Assembly: GCA_020881835.1 (NCBI GenBank)
Contig: CP052876.1
Span: 124,001 to 188,000, forward strand
DNA length: 64,000 nucleotides
Direction of reading: 5' to 3'
Origin: Kineosporiaceae bacterium SCSIO 59966
GTDB taxonomy: Bacteria > Actinomycetota > Actinomycetes > Actinomycetales > SCSIO-59966
Part shown: positions 48,822 through 57,820 of the stretch, piece by piece
Layout of the letters: each line of letters opens with the position of its first letter
How positions within the stretch are numbered: position 1 is the first letter of the stretch
Translations under genes and position numbers: made by a program
Notes under the pieces: generated by a model
Database searches by the model: none
What the model was told of the DNA's origin: nothing
The model's input: only the letters and a program-made list of their open reading frames with translations

Positions 48822-50014
48822 GCCCCAGCACCGACGACGCCGTGGCCAGGCTGGCCGAGCAGGTCGCCACCTTCTTGGCCAACCACGACCCCATGACCAC
48901 CGACCGCATCGAGTTCCTGCGAGCTCGCTTCGACGCGGGGCTCGCGTGGGTCCACTTCCCGGTGGGCCGCGGTGGACTTGGGCTGCCGCGGGAGCTGCAG
49001 CCCATGGTGGACGCCATGTTCGAAGAGGCCGGTGCGCCCGACAATCATCCGCGGGTCAACGTGATCGGGCTGGGCATGGCGGCGCCCACGCTTCTCGCCT
49101 ACGGCACTGAGGAGCAGCTCGACACCTACCTGCGCCCGCTGTGGACAGGCGAGCAGATCTGGTGCCAGCTGTTCAGCGAACCGAACGCAGGGTCTGACCT
49201 GGCTGCCGTGGCCACGAGAGCCGTGCGCGACGGGGAGGACTGGGTGGTCGACGGGCAAAAGGTCTGGACCTCGTCCGCGCAGAACGCTCACCTCGCCATC
49301 CTCCTGGCACGCACCGACCCCAGTCTGCCTAAGCATGCGGGCTTGACCTATTTCATCTGTGACATGACCGACCCCGGGATCGAGGTGCGTCCCCTTCGTC
49401 AGATCACCGGGGAAGCTGAGTTCAACGAGGTGTTCCTCACCGGTGTCCGTATCCCGGACTCCAACCGCATCGGCGCCGTCGGCGAGGGGTGGAAGGTCGC
49501 CAACGCCACGCTGAACAACGAGAGGATCGCCATCGGCGGCGGTCCGGTGCCGCGGGAGAGCGGCATGGTCGGAGTGGCGGCGGCAGCGTGGCGCTCGAAC
49601 CCGGCTCGGCGACGGCCCGATCTGCACGACCGCTTGATGCAGCTGTGGGTGGAGTCCGAGGCGGCTCGCCTGACGGGTCAGCGACTGCGCCAGAAGCTCA
49701 TGGCAGGTCAGCCTGGACCGGAGGGATCGGCGATGAAGCTGACCTTCGCGCGGCTCGCCCAGCAGCTCAGTGGGTTGGAGCTGGAAGTGCTCGGTGCTGA
49801 GGGGCTGCGCTACGACGACTGGACCTTGCGGCGGCCGGTCGAGGTCGATTTCCTCGGACGCGGCCCTGGGTACCGCTACCTACGGGCGAAAGGGAACTCG
49901 ATCGAGGGCGGCACGTCGGAGATCTTGCGCAACATCGTGGCCGAACGTGTGCTCGGCCTCCCGCCGGAGCCTCGAGTCGACCGTGAGATCCCGTTCAAGG
50001 AGCTGGCGAAGTGA
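48818..50014 (+). CDS. Acyl-CoA dehydrogenase (first of a pair)
   Basis: A 398-aa FAD-dependent acyl-CoA dehydrogenase. The FAD/substrate loop is LFSEPNAGSDLAAVATRAV (about residues 125-143), with the C-terminal KGNSIEGGTSEILRNIVAERVLGLP (about 358-382) typical of the family. It is translationally coupled to the second dehydrogenase, so the two may form a heterotetramer as in steroid-type FadE pairs of actinobacteria. Electrons would go to ETF. Confidence 0.9.
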   Translation: MSPSTDDAVARLAEQVATFLANHDPMTTDRIEFLRARFDAGLAWVHFPVGRGGLGLPRELQPMVDAMFEEAGAPDNHPRVNVIGLGMAAPTLLAYGTEEQLDTYLRPLWTGEQIWCQLFSEPNAGSDLAAVATRAVRDGEDWVVDGQKVWTSSAQNAHLAILLARTDPSLPKHAGLTYFICDMTDPGIEVRPLRQITGEAEFNEVFLTGVRIPDSNRIGAVGEGWKVANATLNNERIAIGGGPVPRESGMVGVAAAAWRSNPARRRPDLHDRLMQLWVESEAARLTGQRLRQKLMAGQPGPEGSAMKLTFARLAQQLSGLELEVLGAEGLRYDDWTLRRPVEVDFLGRGPGYRYLRAKGNSIEGGTSEILRNIVAERVLGLPPEPRVDREIPFKELAK

Positions 50015-51171
50015 GTGAGCTGGACCTGCTGTACACCGACGTCGAGAACGACCTGCGCCGCACGGTCCGCGACGCGCTCCGGGATCGTGTGACTCCGTCT
50101 GCCGTGATCGCCATGTACGACGGTGACCGGACGGTCGTGGAACCGCTCTGGAAGACGATCGCTCAGGACCTCGGACTCGCGGGACTGCTGGTACCCGAGG
50201 CCGAGGGAGGCCTCGGTGCGTCGGCCCGGGAGGTCGCCACTGTCTGTGAGGAGCTGGGCCGAGTGGTTGCGCCGGTCCCGTTCCTCACCAGCGCCGTCGT
50301 CGCGACTGTGGCCGTCATCGGGTCTGGCCACTCCGTGGTGGCCGACCTCGCCACCGGCGGGACGACGGCTGCGCTCGCGGTTCCGTTCACCACTGCTCCC
50401 CACGGCGCGCTGCCCCACCTCTCAGCCACCGGAGGCACTGTGACCGGCGCCGTGCCGAACGTCGCCGGAGCGCTGGAGGCCGACGTCCTGCTCGTTCCAG
50501 TCGACGAGTCCGACGGCTTGGCGATCTACGCGGTACCTGTTGCCGGTGCGAGGATCAATCCCGTTGTCTCCCTGGACATGTCGCGTCAGTTGGCAGATGT
50601 CGTCCTCGAGGCGGCGCCGGGTACACGTGTGCGAGGTGATGGCGAAGGCAGCCTGCGCGCCGCGCTCCGGACCGGTGCCGCGATGCTGGCCTCCGAACAA
50701 GTCGGTATCGCGTCGTGGTGTCTGGCGACCACCGTCGAGTACCTGCGCGAGCGCCGCCAGTTCGGACGGCCGGTCGGCAGCTTCCAGGCGCTTAAGCACC
50801 GCCTCGCCGATCTGTACGTCAGCGTGGAGTCGGGCACCGCGGCGGCCCGGTACGCCGCGGCCACGTTGGCCGTCGGCGACAGTGACGCCGAGGTCGCGAC
50901 CGCCGTCGCCGCCTCATACTGCGGCAATGTCGCCGTCACGGCTGCGGAGGAGGCGCTGCAGCTGCACGGCGGCATCGGCATGACCTGGGAGCATCCCGTG
51001 CATCTTTACCTCAAGCGGGCCAAGACTGATCAGCTCGCATTTGGCCAGCCCGGGGAGCACCGGTCTCGGCTCGCGGAGCTGGTCGATCTGCCGGTCGGTT
51101 CAGGCGAGGCGGATGGAGGGTCCGCCGACGGCGGCCCAGTTGCCGCTCCTCCAGGACGAGAGATCTCGTGA
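50011..51171 (+). CDS. Acyl-CoA dehydrogenase (second of a pair)
   Basis: A 386-aa partner dehydrogenase. The usual TEPxAGSD loop is absent: the middle part is diverged and low in charge, from GTTAALAVPFTT to LEADVLLVPVDESDG. The C-terminal QFGRPVGSFQALKHRLADLY and ALQLHGGIGMTWEHPVHLYLKR are well kept. This is the pattern of a non-FAD or half-site subunit in heterotetrameric dehydrogenases, which is inference. Overlaps of 4 nt join it to both neighbours. Confidence 0.87.
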   Translation: MSELDLLYTDVENDLRRTVRDALRDRVTPSAVIAMYDGDRTVVEPLWKTIAQDLGLAGLLVPEAEGGLGASAREVATVCEELGRVVAPVPFLTSAVVATVAVIGSGHSVVADLATGGTTAALAVPFTTAPHGALPHLSATGGTVTGAVPNVAGALEADVLLVPVDESDGLAIYAVPVAGARINPVVSLDMSRQLADVVLEAAPGTRVRGDGEGSLRAALRTGAAMLASEQVGIASWCLATTVEYLRERRQFGRPVGSFQALKHRLADLYVSVESGTAAARYAAATLAVGDSDAEVATAVAASYCGNVAVTAAEEALQLHGGIGMTWEHPVHLYLKRAKTDQLAFGQPGEHRSRLAELVDLPVGSGEADGGSADGGPVAAPPGREIS

Positions 51172-52217
51172 GTACGGCTCCGGGGCTCCTGAGCCGTGCC
51201 GAGCTGGCGGCCATCGCGAAGGTTCTCGAAGGGGCCGGCGAAGCCGTGGCCGGTCCGATCAGTGCCCGCCTGATTACCGGCGGTCGCTCCAACCTCACGT
51301 TCCTTCTCACCGACGGCACCCGTCGGTGGGTGCTGCGCACTCCCCCTCGTGCCGGCCGGACGCCGTCGGCTCACGATGTAGCGAGGGAGTTTCGCGTGAC
51401 ATCGAGTCTGCTGCGGACCGACGTCCCCGTGGCCCGGGCTGTGGCGCTGTGCACGGACGAGTCCCTCATCGGTGCACCGTTCACCCTGGTCGAGTTCGTC
51501 CCGGGACGATCCATCCAGACCCGGGCTGAGCTCGATGAGCTGGACGACGAGGTCGTCTCCACGCTCGCCGACCGCCTGGTGCAGACACTGGCGGCCCTGC
51601 ACAAAGTGGACTACCACGCCATCGGTCTGTCGGAATTCGGTCGGCCAGACGCCTACGCGCAGCGTCAGCTCAAGCGCTGGTCCGGGCAGTGGGACATCGT
51701 CGGAGCCGACGCGCTCGACCCCTTGGCCCGTGAGGTGAGCCGGCGGCTCGCCGCTGCGATGCCGGAGCAGAAGACCAGCAGCATCGTGCACGGCGACTTC
51801 CGCATCGACAACACCATCGTGGACCTCGGCACCGGCTCGCCTGGCTCACAGACTCGGATCGCGGCAGTCGTCGACTGGGAGTTGTCCACCCTCGGAGACC
51901 CGATCGCCGACGTGGCGATGATGTGCGCTTACCGCGACCCAGCGCTCGATCTCATCCTCGGCGCCCCCGGTGCCTGGTCGAGCCCGCGTCTGCCGGACGT
52001 GCCAACACTTGCGGCTCAGTACGAGGCCGCGGGTGGCGTCGCGCTCGCCCACTGGGACTTTCACATGGCTTTGGCCTACTACAAGATCGCCGTGGTCTCC
52101 GCGGGTATCGATCACCGCGTGCGCGCTGCGGGTGAGCTCGGGCAGGCTCAGTACTCGCCGCGGGATGCGGTGCAGTCCTACCTGGAACTGGCCCACCGAA
52201 CACTCACGAGGCCGTGA
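51168..52217 (+). CDS. APH-family phosphotransferase (ACAD10/11-, LvaA-like)
   Basis: A 349-aa aminoglycoside-phosphotransferase-fold kinase. The catalytic loop is VHGDFRIDNTIV (about residues 206-217) and the metal motif VVDWELSTLGDPIADVAMM (about 233-251). Relatives next to acyl-CoA dehydrogenases, such as the ACAD10/11 N-terminal domain and LvaA, phosphorylate 4-hydroxyacyl-CoA. It is co-translated with the two dehydrogenases. It is not an antibiotic-resistance gene by context. Confidence 0.85.
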   Translation: MSTAPGLLSRAELAAIAKVLEGAGEAVAGPISARLITGGRSNLTFLLTDGTRRWVLRTPPRAGRTPSAHDVAREFRVTSSLLRTDVPVARAVALCTDESLIGAPFTLVEFVPGRSIQTRAELDELDDEVVSTLADRLVQTLAALHKVDYHAIGLSEFGRPDAYAQRQLKRWSGQWDIVGADALDPLAREVSRRLAAAMPEQKTSSIVHGDFRIDNTIVDLGTGSPGSQTRIAAVVDWELSTLGDPIADVAMMCAYRDPALDLILGAPGAWSSPRLPDVPTLAAQYEAAGGVALAHWDFHMALAYYKIAVVSAGIDHRVRAAGELGQAQYSPRDAVQSYLELAHRTLTRP

Positions 52218-52302
52218 CGATGGACTATGCCGTTGTGGGACGCCCTGCTCCTGGCTCGAGCATCGTCCCGTCCTCTAACCACAACCCTGCGGAAGGTGTC
52301 GT

Positions 52303-53070
52303 ATGACCACAGCCACCACCACGAGCCGGACAGCAGTTGTGACCGGCGCAGCGCGAGGTATCGGTGCCAGCATCGCCCGGCGTCTCGCAGCCGATGGCCT
52401 CGCCGTCGCCGTAGCCGACCTCGAGGAGTCGGCGTGCTACTCCGTGGTCGAGGAGATCCAGGCGGCAGGTGGCCGGGCCCTGGCGGTCCGCGTCGACGTC
52501 CGTGACGAAGACGCCGTGCACGACGCCATCGAGCGGATCGTCTCAGAACTCGGTGAGCCGACGGTACTGGTGAACAACGCTGGCATCATCCGGGACAACC
52601 TGCTCTTCCGCATGACGGTCGAGGAGTGGGACGCCGTGATGGATGTGCATCTGCGAGGCTCGTTCCTCATGGCTCGCGCCACCCAAGGATTCATGACAAA
52701 GGCCGGCTGGGGGCGCATCGTCAACCTCTCAAGCACGTCCGCGCTCGGCAATCGCGGGCAGGTCAACTACTCCGCCGCCAAAGCGGGCCTGCAGGGGTTC
52801 ACGAAGACCTTAGCCCTCGAGCTGGGCAAGTTCGGCGTCACCGCCAACGCCATTGCGCCGGGATTCATCGAGACCGACATGACTGCCGCGACAGCAGCCA
52901 GGATCGGCCTCTCGTTCGAGGAGTTCAAGACCGCCGCAGCCGAGGAGATCCCGGTCGGCCGGGTCGGCGTACCGGAGGACGTGGCGAACGCCGTGTCGTT
53001 CTTTGTCAGCGACCGTGCCGGCTTCGTCTCCGGTCAAGTCCTCTACGTTGCTGGAGGACCGAAGGCATGA
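52303..53070 (+). CDS. Short-chain dehydrogenase/reductase (FabG-like)
   Basis: A 255-aa classical SDR. The NAD(P) site is TGAARGIGAS (about residues 14-23), NNAG follows at about 88, and the catalytic Ser, Tyr and Lys lie in NLSSTS and YSAAKAG (Tyr about 156). It would oxidise a 3-hydroxyacyl-CoA or reduce a ketone. It lies 86 nt after the kinase gene with its own GGAAGG ribosome site and faces the convergent SDR gene. Confidence 0.9.
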   Translation: MTTATTTSRTAVVTGAARGIGASIARRLAADGLAVAVADLEESACYSVVEEIQAAGGRALAVRVDVRDEDAVHDAIERIVSELGEPTVLVNNAGIIRDNLLFRMTVEEWDAVMDVHLRGSFLMARATQGFMTKAGWGRIVNLSSTSALGNRGQVNYSAAKAGLQGFTKTLALELGKFGVTANAIAPGFIETDMTAATAARIGLSFEEFKTAAAEEIPVGRVGVPEDVANAVSFFVSDRAGFVSGQVLYVAGGPKA

Positions 53071-53102
53071 GGACGTTGCGCCGTCATGGATGGCCGTCAG
53101 CA

Positions 53103-53864
53103 TCACCAGGTGGCCGACAGGCCCCCATCGACGACGAGGGTCTGTCCAGTCATGAACGCCGCCCCAGGGCCGGACAGGAAGACCGCCGCGGCAGCCATGT
53201 CGGCCGGCGTCCCCCAGCGACGGACGGGCGTGCGCCGGACGACGCGCTGCTCGAACCGCTGGTCGGAGCGTAGGCCGCTGACCAGGTCCGTCTCCACCCA
53301 ACCCGGGCACAGAGCGTTGACGGTGACCCCGCCACGGCCGAGCTCGGCCGCGAGGGAGCGAGTCATGGCGATCATTCCGCCCTTGCTGGCGGCGTAGGCA
53401 CTGGAGTGGGTGTCGCCGACCAGGCCCATGACGCTCGCCACGTTGATCACGCGACCCCAGCCACGGTCCACCATGGGCGGCACGAGCTCCCGGGTGAGGA
53501 TGAAGGCAGCGGTGAGGTTGGTCTGGATGGTGCGCGCCCAGGTCTCGTCGTCCACGTCGCCGAGGGCTTCGTTCCAGGATCCACCGGCGTTGTTGACGAG
53601 CACGTCGATGGTGCCTGCGGCGGCACGGGCCTCGCGGGCCAGGGTCGTGGGGCCCTCAGGAGTCTGCAGGTCGGCCGTGAGCACGAGGGGGTTGTTCTGG
53701 AGGGACGCGGCGGCCTGCTCGAGCCGTTGACGGTCGCGGCCCGCGAGGACGACTCGTGCACCGGCGGCGTCGAGAGCCTGAGCCAGCGCTTCACCGATCC
53801 CGCGGCTGGCTCCGGTGATCAGGGCCGTGCGACCCGCGAGGCCGAACAACTCATCGAGCGTCAT
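53103..53864 (-). CDS. Short-chain dehydrogenase/reductase
   Basis: A 253-aa classical SDR, last gene of the minus-strand operon. The cofactor site is TGASRGIGEA (about residues 17-26), with NNAGGSW and catalytic YAASKGG (Tyr about 155). Its end lies 32 nt from the convergent SDR. A glucose/3-oxoacyl-type substrate cannot be told apart by sequence. The operon implies an acyl-CoA or hydroxy-acid intermediate. Confidence 0.9.
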   Translation of the reverse strand: MTLDELFGLAGRTALITGASRGIGEALAQALDAAGARVVLAGRDRQRLEQAAASLQNNPLVLTADLQTPEGPTTLAREARAAAGTIDVLVNNAGGSWNEALGDVDDETWARTIQTNLTAAFILTRELVPPMVDRGWGRVINVASVMGLVGDTHSSAYAASKGGMIAMTRSLAAELGRGGVTVNALCPGWVETDLVSGLRSDQRFEQRVVRRTPVRRWGTPADMAAAAVFLSGPGAAFMTGQTLVVDGGLSATW

Positions 53865-53867
53865 GGA

Positions 53868-54506
53868 TCAGTGCCTCTCAGGGGATGGTCGAAAGATGTC
53901 CAGGATGCTTTCGGTGATCAGATTCAGCAGCCGCACGTCCTCGCGCTTTGACCGCGACCGGAACCAGATCGGCACGTAGTTGATAGCTCCGTGCATGCAG
54001 TGCAAGGCCACCCGTGGGTCGCGGGGCCACAGCTGCCCCGAGGCCACGCCGGCCTCGACAACAGAGACGAAGACGTCGTCGTGCAGCTTGCGCCAGTGGC
54101 GCTGCTCCTCGCGCATCGATGGCGGCCAGTCTTGGTGCTGCAGGAACAGTCGTGCCATGTCGGGGTCGTCGAGCACGAGGATCTTCAACTGCTCTGCCAC
54201 CAGGTCCCGCAATGCGTCGAGGGGCGTAGGCGCCGCGTCGGCGACCGCCGACAGGCGATCGATGGTCCGCTGTGCAACCGCCTCGAAGCAGGCACTGAGC
54301 AGAGCGTCCTTACTGTCGAAGTAGTGGTAGAGCGACGCCTTGGTCAGATCCACCTGTTCGGCGACCATCTCCAGCGAGGTGTGGTGGTAACCGTGCTCGG
54401 CGACTACCCTGGCGGCGACGCGCAAGATGGCGTCGATGCGCTGGTTTCGTTTGCGGCCCACCCGACTTAGCGGCTGCTGCTCGTCGTTGCCGGCCGGGCC
54501 GCTCAC
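53868..54506 (-). CDS. TetR-family regulator
   Basis: A 212-aa TetR regulator. The N-terminal helix-turn-helix is TSLEMVAEQVDLTKASLYHYFDSKDAL (about residues 43-69). The C-terminal ligand domain resembles those of fatty-acid regulators, with WPPSMREEQRHWRKLHDDVF. GTG 54506 overlaps the CoA-transferase stop, placing the regulator inside the operon it probably controls. Acyl-CoA is the likely effector, by analogy. Confidence 0.9.
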   Translation of the reverse strand: MSGPAGNDEQQPLSRVGRKRNQRIDAILRVAARVVAEHGYHHTSLEMVAEQVDLTKASLYHYFDSKDALLSACFEAVAQRTIDRLSAVADAAPTPLDALRDLVAEQLKILVLDDPDMARLFLQHQDWPPSMREEQRHWRKLHDDVFVSVVEAGVASGQLWPRDPRVALHCMHGAINYVPIWFRSRSKREDVRLLNLITESILDIFRPSPERH

Positions 54507-55567
54507 GATTCCACCCCAGGCGCGGACGCCGGTCCTTCGTGGGATGGATTTGTCAAATCTGTCGCGAATCTCACCGGATAAGCGTACCTTGGGCGCGACT
54601 CGCTGCTCCGGATGGCTCCGCGTTCCCGGAAGGGCGCACTGTCGAGCACGTCCACCGGACGAAGCACCATGGCTGCCGGTACGTCGGCGCGGGCCGTGCG
54701 AGCCAGGATGTCCTCGGCTGGAAGCCTTGCGAAGAGGCTCTCCAAGCGGTGCCGCAGACGGTGGTAGTCCTTTTGGCGTGCGGCGAAGGTGGAGTCGCGT
54801 TCGTCGGTGAGGTCGAACTCGTCGCAGAACCGTTCCCAGAAGTGCTGCTCGTGGACGATGCCGAGCGCGATCCGCTGGCCGTTGGCGGTGTCGAAGACTC
54901 CGTAGTGCGGTGTGTGATTGAACAAGTCAACTTCTCCGGCCTCGTGCGGTAGAGCGACGGGGAAGGTCCAGGAGGCCATCACGTCAGCCATGCTCACGTC
55001 AAGATGAGCGCCCTTGCCGCTCGTGGCGCGACCGACCAACGTGGCGCTGATCGTCATGGCCGCCATCAGGCCGGAGGCGAGATCCGCATAGGGGAGCGGT
55101 GGAACGGCCGCGAAGGACGGTACGCCCTGCGCCAAGGTCCCGGCGTCGGCGTGATACGTGAGGTCGTGGCCAGGCTTGTCGGCTCGCTCGCCGTCGTGCC
55201 CGTATCCCGAGATCGAGCAGTAGACCACCCCTGGATTGATCCTGGCCACCGCCTCGTAGCCCACCCCCAGGCGTTCGAGCACACCGGGTCGGAAGCCCTC
55301 CACGAGCACGTCACACTCGCGCGCCAGCCCTAGCACGCGGGCTCGTCCGGCGTCGGACTTCAGATCCACCTGTTCCACCCGCTTGCCGGCGTTGACCTCG
55401 CCGTAGAGGGAGGGAAAGGCGCGGGCGGGGTCTCCGCCGGGCGGCTCGATCCGGTGAACCTCGGCCCCGAGGTCGCAGAGCAGCCGAGTGGCGTACGGGC
55501 CGGGCAGCTGCAGGCTGAGGTCGAGCACCTTGACACCGGTCAGTACCGGTCGCGCCGCCTGCCACAT
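54503..55567 (-). CDS. CaiB/BaiF-family CoA-transferase
   Basis: Class III CoA-transferase or racemase, 354 aa, the short single-domain length of alpha-methylacyl-CoA racemases. The N-terminus VKVLDLSLQLPGPYATRLL, GKRVEQVDLKSDAG and the catalytic Asp in GHDLTYHADAG (about residues 133-143) are typical. It could move CoA between acids or invert a 2-methyl centre, which would suit a branched acid. It overlaps the dehydrogenase by 1 nt and TetR by 4 nt. Confidence 0.88.
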   Translation of the reverse strand: MWQAARPVLTGVKVLDLSLQLPGPYATRLLCDLGAEVHRIEPPGGDPARAFPSLYGEVNAGKRVEQVDLKSDAGRARVLGLARECDVLVEGFRPGVLERLGVGYEAVARINPGVVYCSISGYGHDGERADKPGHDLTYHADAGTLAQGVPSFAAVPPLPYADLASGLMAAMTISATLVGRATSGKGAHLDVSMADVMASWTFPVALPHEAGEVDLFNHTPHYGVFDTANGQRIALGIVHEQHFWERFCDEFDLTDERDSTFAARQKDYHRLRHRLESLFARLPAEDILARTARADVPAAMVLRPVDVLDSAPFRERGAIRSSESRPRYAYPVRFATDLTNPSHEGPASAPGVES

Positions 55568-56727
55568 CAGTACGACCTGGGCAGCTGCAGCACCTGCTGC
55601 GCCACGTGGTTGAGCACCATCTCGCGACTCACGGGGGCCGTCTTGTGCAGGCGCACGAACCCCCAGAGGTCCGCCAGGCCGAACTCCGTGGACAGGCCGT
55701 GGCCGCCGTGTACCTGGATCGCCCGGTCCAGAGCCTCCACCGCGGCGTCCGCGGCAGCGAGCTTCGCGCTGTTGGCGGCGACCCCTGCCTCACGAGGACT
55801 CGTCCCCGCATCCACCAGCCAAGCAGCCTTCTGGGTCATCAGCCACGCCAGGTCCCGGTGGATCCAGGCCTCCGCGAGCGGGTGGGCCAGCCCCTGGTGG
55901 GCACCGATGGGTACGCCCCACACGACGCGCTCCTGCGCGTAGCGCGCCGCCTTGCCCAGCGCGTAGCGGCCCAGCCCGCACGCGTGGGCGGCCGTCATGA
56001 TCCGCTCCGGGTTGAGGCCGGCGAAGATGAGCCGCAGCCCCTCGCCCTCCTCGCCCAGCAGGCGGTCGGCGGGTACCCGCACGTTCTCGAAGCTGACCGT
56101 GAACTGACTCTCCGGGGCGTTGACCTGCATCGAGATCGGATGCCAACTCAGCCCCGCGGCGTCGGTGGGCACCACGAAGAGGCTCAGGCGCCCGCGACCG
56201 GAGTCATCGCGCCCGGTTCGGGCCACGACCAGGATCTCGCGGCTCTCGTCCACCCCGGAGATGTAGTGCTTGGTGCCGTTGAGCACCCACTCTTCCCCAT
56301 CACGACGAGCCTGGGTAGCGAGCTGGTGACTGTTGCTCCCGGCCTCGGGCTCGGTGATCGCGAAGGCCATCTTGGCTGATCCCGAGCACAGGTCGGGTAG
56401 CCATCGTTGCTTCTGCTCCGGGGTGCCGTAGGCAGAGATCACCGTGCCGCATATCGCGGGCGAAACGACGAGGAGCAACAGCGGACAGCCGTGTGCGGCC
56501 AGCTCCTCACCGACGACCGCCAGCTCGCTGATCCCGAGCCCTCCGCCGCCGTACTCCTCGGGCAGGCTCACCCCGACGAAACCGGCGTCTGCAACCTCCT
56601 TCCACAGCTCCTCGCTGTGGGAACCCTCCGCGGCCGCGCGTTGGTAGTAGGCGTGGCCGTACTTCTCGGCGATCGCGTGCACCGAAGCGCGGATGTCGCG
56701 GTGCAGCTCGGATTCGGCGAAGTCCAT
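55567..56727 (-). CDS. Acyl-CoA dehydrogenase
   Basis: A 386-aa acyl-CoA dehydrogenase. FAITEPEAGSNSHQLATQAR (about residues 122-141) is the FAD/substrate loop. The C-terminal IQVHGGHGLSTEFGLADLWGFVR is family-typical. AGGAGG 6 nt before ATG 56727 supports that start over GTG 56730. It shares one base with the GalT-like gene stop. It is separate from the paired dehydrogenases at 48818-51171 and may act at a different chain-length step. Confidence 0.9.
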   Translation of the reverse strand: MDFAESELHRDIRASVHAIAEKYGHAYYQRAAAEGSHSEELWKEVADAGFVGVSLPEEYGGGGLGISELAVVGEELAAHGCPLLLLVVSPAICGTVISAYGTPEQKQRWLPDLCSGSAKMAFAITEPEAGSNSHQLATQARRDGEEWVLNGTKHYISGVDESREILVVARTGRDDSGRGRLSLFVVPTDAAGLSWHPISMQVNAPESQFTVSFENVRVPADRLLGEEGEGLRLIFAGLNPERIMTAAHACGLGRYALGKAARYAQERVVWGVPIGAHQGLAHPLAEAWIHRDLAWLMTQKAAWLVDAGTSPREAGVAANSAKLAAADAAVEALDRAIQVHGGHGLSTEFGLADLWGFVRLHKTAPVSREMVLNHVAQQVLQLPRSY

Positions 56728-57818
56728 CACGATCCTCCTGAGGCGGCACCCGCGAACGGCGGGCGGAACGCGGGTCGTAGCGAGGTGGCGAGTTCTTCCG
56801 GGCTACGTGCCATGTAGGGCTCGCCGAGCTGGAGGTTCAGCGCGCCGATATCGGTGGCGTGCAGCGCAGGGGAGAACGACAGCCGGGGCGTGAGGACGGC
56901 GTGCAGCCGGCCGCCGTCAGCGGCATCGGCCGTGGCGGGAAAGAAGGACATGTTGAAGCTGGAGACACCGGTCTCCCCCAGTGCACGCAGCAGCCGGGAC
57001 ATGACGGCGCAGAAGTCCTCCAGCGCTGCGTCGTCGAGGGTGTCCAGCACCTGGTGGTCGGAGAAGACGATGCGCACGTCCGACAGTGCTGAGAGCGAGA
57101 CGAAGTCGGTGAGAACCGTCACGTGCTCGCTGTCGTGGACCCATCGTTCGCCCACGGCGCGCTCGGTCTCCACCAGATCGTCGAAGAAGGGACGGCCCCA
57201 ACGCTTGAGGTACTCCCGCTGGGCCCCGATCCTTGCCTTGACGTTGGTCCCCGGCTCGTCGGTGACGATCACCTGCAGATGCGGATGGATCTGCGTCGAC
57301 GCCGCGGGCGGCATGTAGTTCCAGCTCAGCAGCGTGTAGGGCAGCGCATGCCCAGCTGCGCGAATGGCCGCCGCATAGTCCCGCGCCAGACTGATGGCGT
57401 CGACGAGAAGCTCGGGGGACCAGTCACCGATCGGCACGAAGTGCTCTGCGCAGATCACCGTGACGGCGCTGAACGCGTCGTAGGGAGAAAGGTTCGGCAC
57501 CAGGGTCGCCTGCCCCCGACGAAGGCGGCCGGCGCCGAAGACGTCGGGAGGCAGCTGCGGGGTCACGACCTCCAGTCGGTCCGGACAGAATGGACAGATC
57601 TCACGCGTGGTGGCGGCGAGTGCCGCGAAGTCCTCCGGCTGAGGTGCGAATCCGACAAAGTGTGCGAGCCGGCCGGTGGTTCCCAGCAGCGGGTCACGCC
57701 GGATCTCGCTGGTGATCTGGGCAGGAGCCCAGTTCTGGGACGGGTCGAGGTACCGGGTCGTGCGGAACGATCGCTCGAAGGCGATCCCCGGGGCGCCAGG
57801 CCGATCATTGTCGCTCAT
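56727..57818 (-). CDS. GalT-like HIT-superfamily protein
   Basis: A 363-aa protein related to galactose-1-phosphate uridylyltransferase. CPFCPDR (about residues 75-81) is the GalT-type zinc Cys pair. The active site is IHPHLQVIV (about 176-184), keeping the H-P-H-x-Q with the nucleophilic His. It should form a nucleotidyl- or phospho-His intermediate. It sits inside an acyl-CoA operon with 2-nt spacing to a thiolase gene, an unusual context for a sugar enzyme. The substrate is unknown. Confidence 0.8.
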   Translation of the reverse strand: MSDNDRPGAPGIAFERSFRTTRYLDPSQNWAPAQITSEIRRDPLLGTTGRLAHFVGFAPQPEDFAALAATTREICPFCPDRLEVVTPQLPPDVFGAGRLRRGQATLVPNLSPYDAFSAVTVICAEHFVPIGDWSPELLVDAISLARDYAAAIRAAGHALPYTLLSWNYMPPAASTQIHPHLQVIVTDEPGTNVKARIGAQREYLKRWGRPFFDDLVETERAVGERWVHDSEHVTVLTDFVSLSALSDVRIVFSDHQVLDTLDDAALEDFCAVMSRLLRALGETGVSSFNMSFFPATADAADGGRLHAVLTPRLSFSPALHATDIGALNLQLGEPYMARSPEELATSLRPAFRPPFAGAASGGS

Positions 57819-57820
57819 GC

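Noticed and set aside
51168-52217. Aminoglycoside resistance gene
   Set aside because: APH fold only; co-translated with acyl-CoA dehydrogenases, indicating an acyl-CoA kinase.
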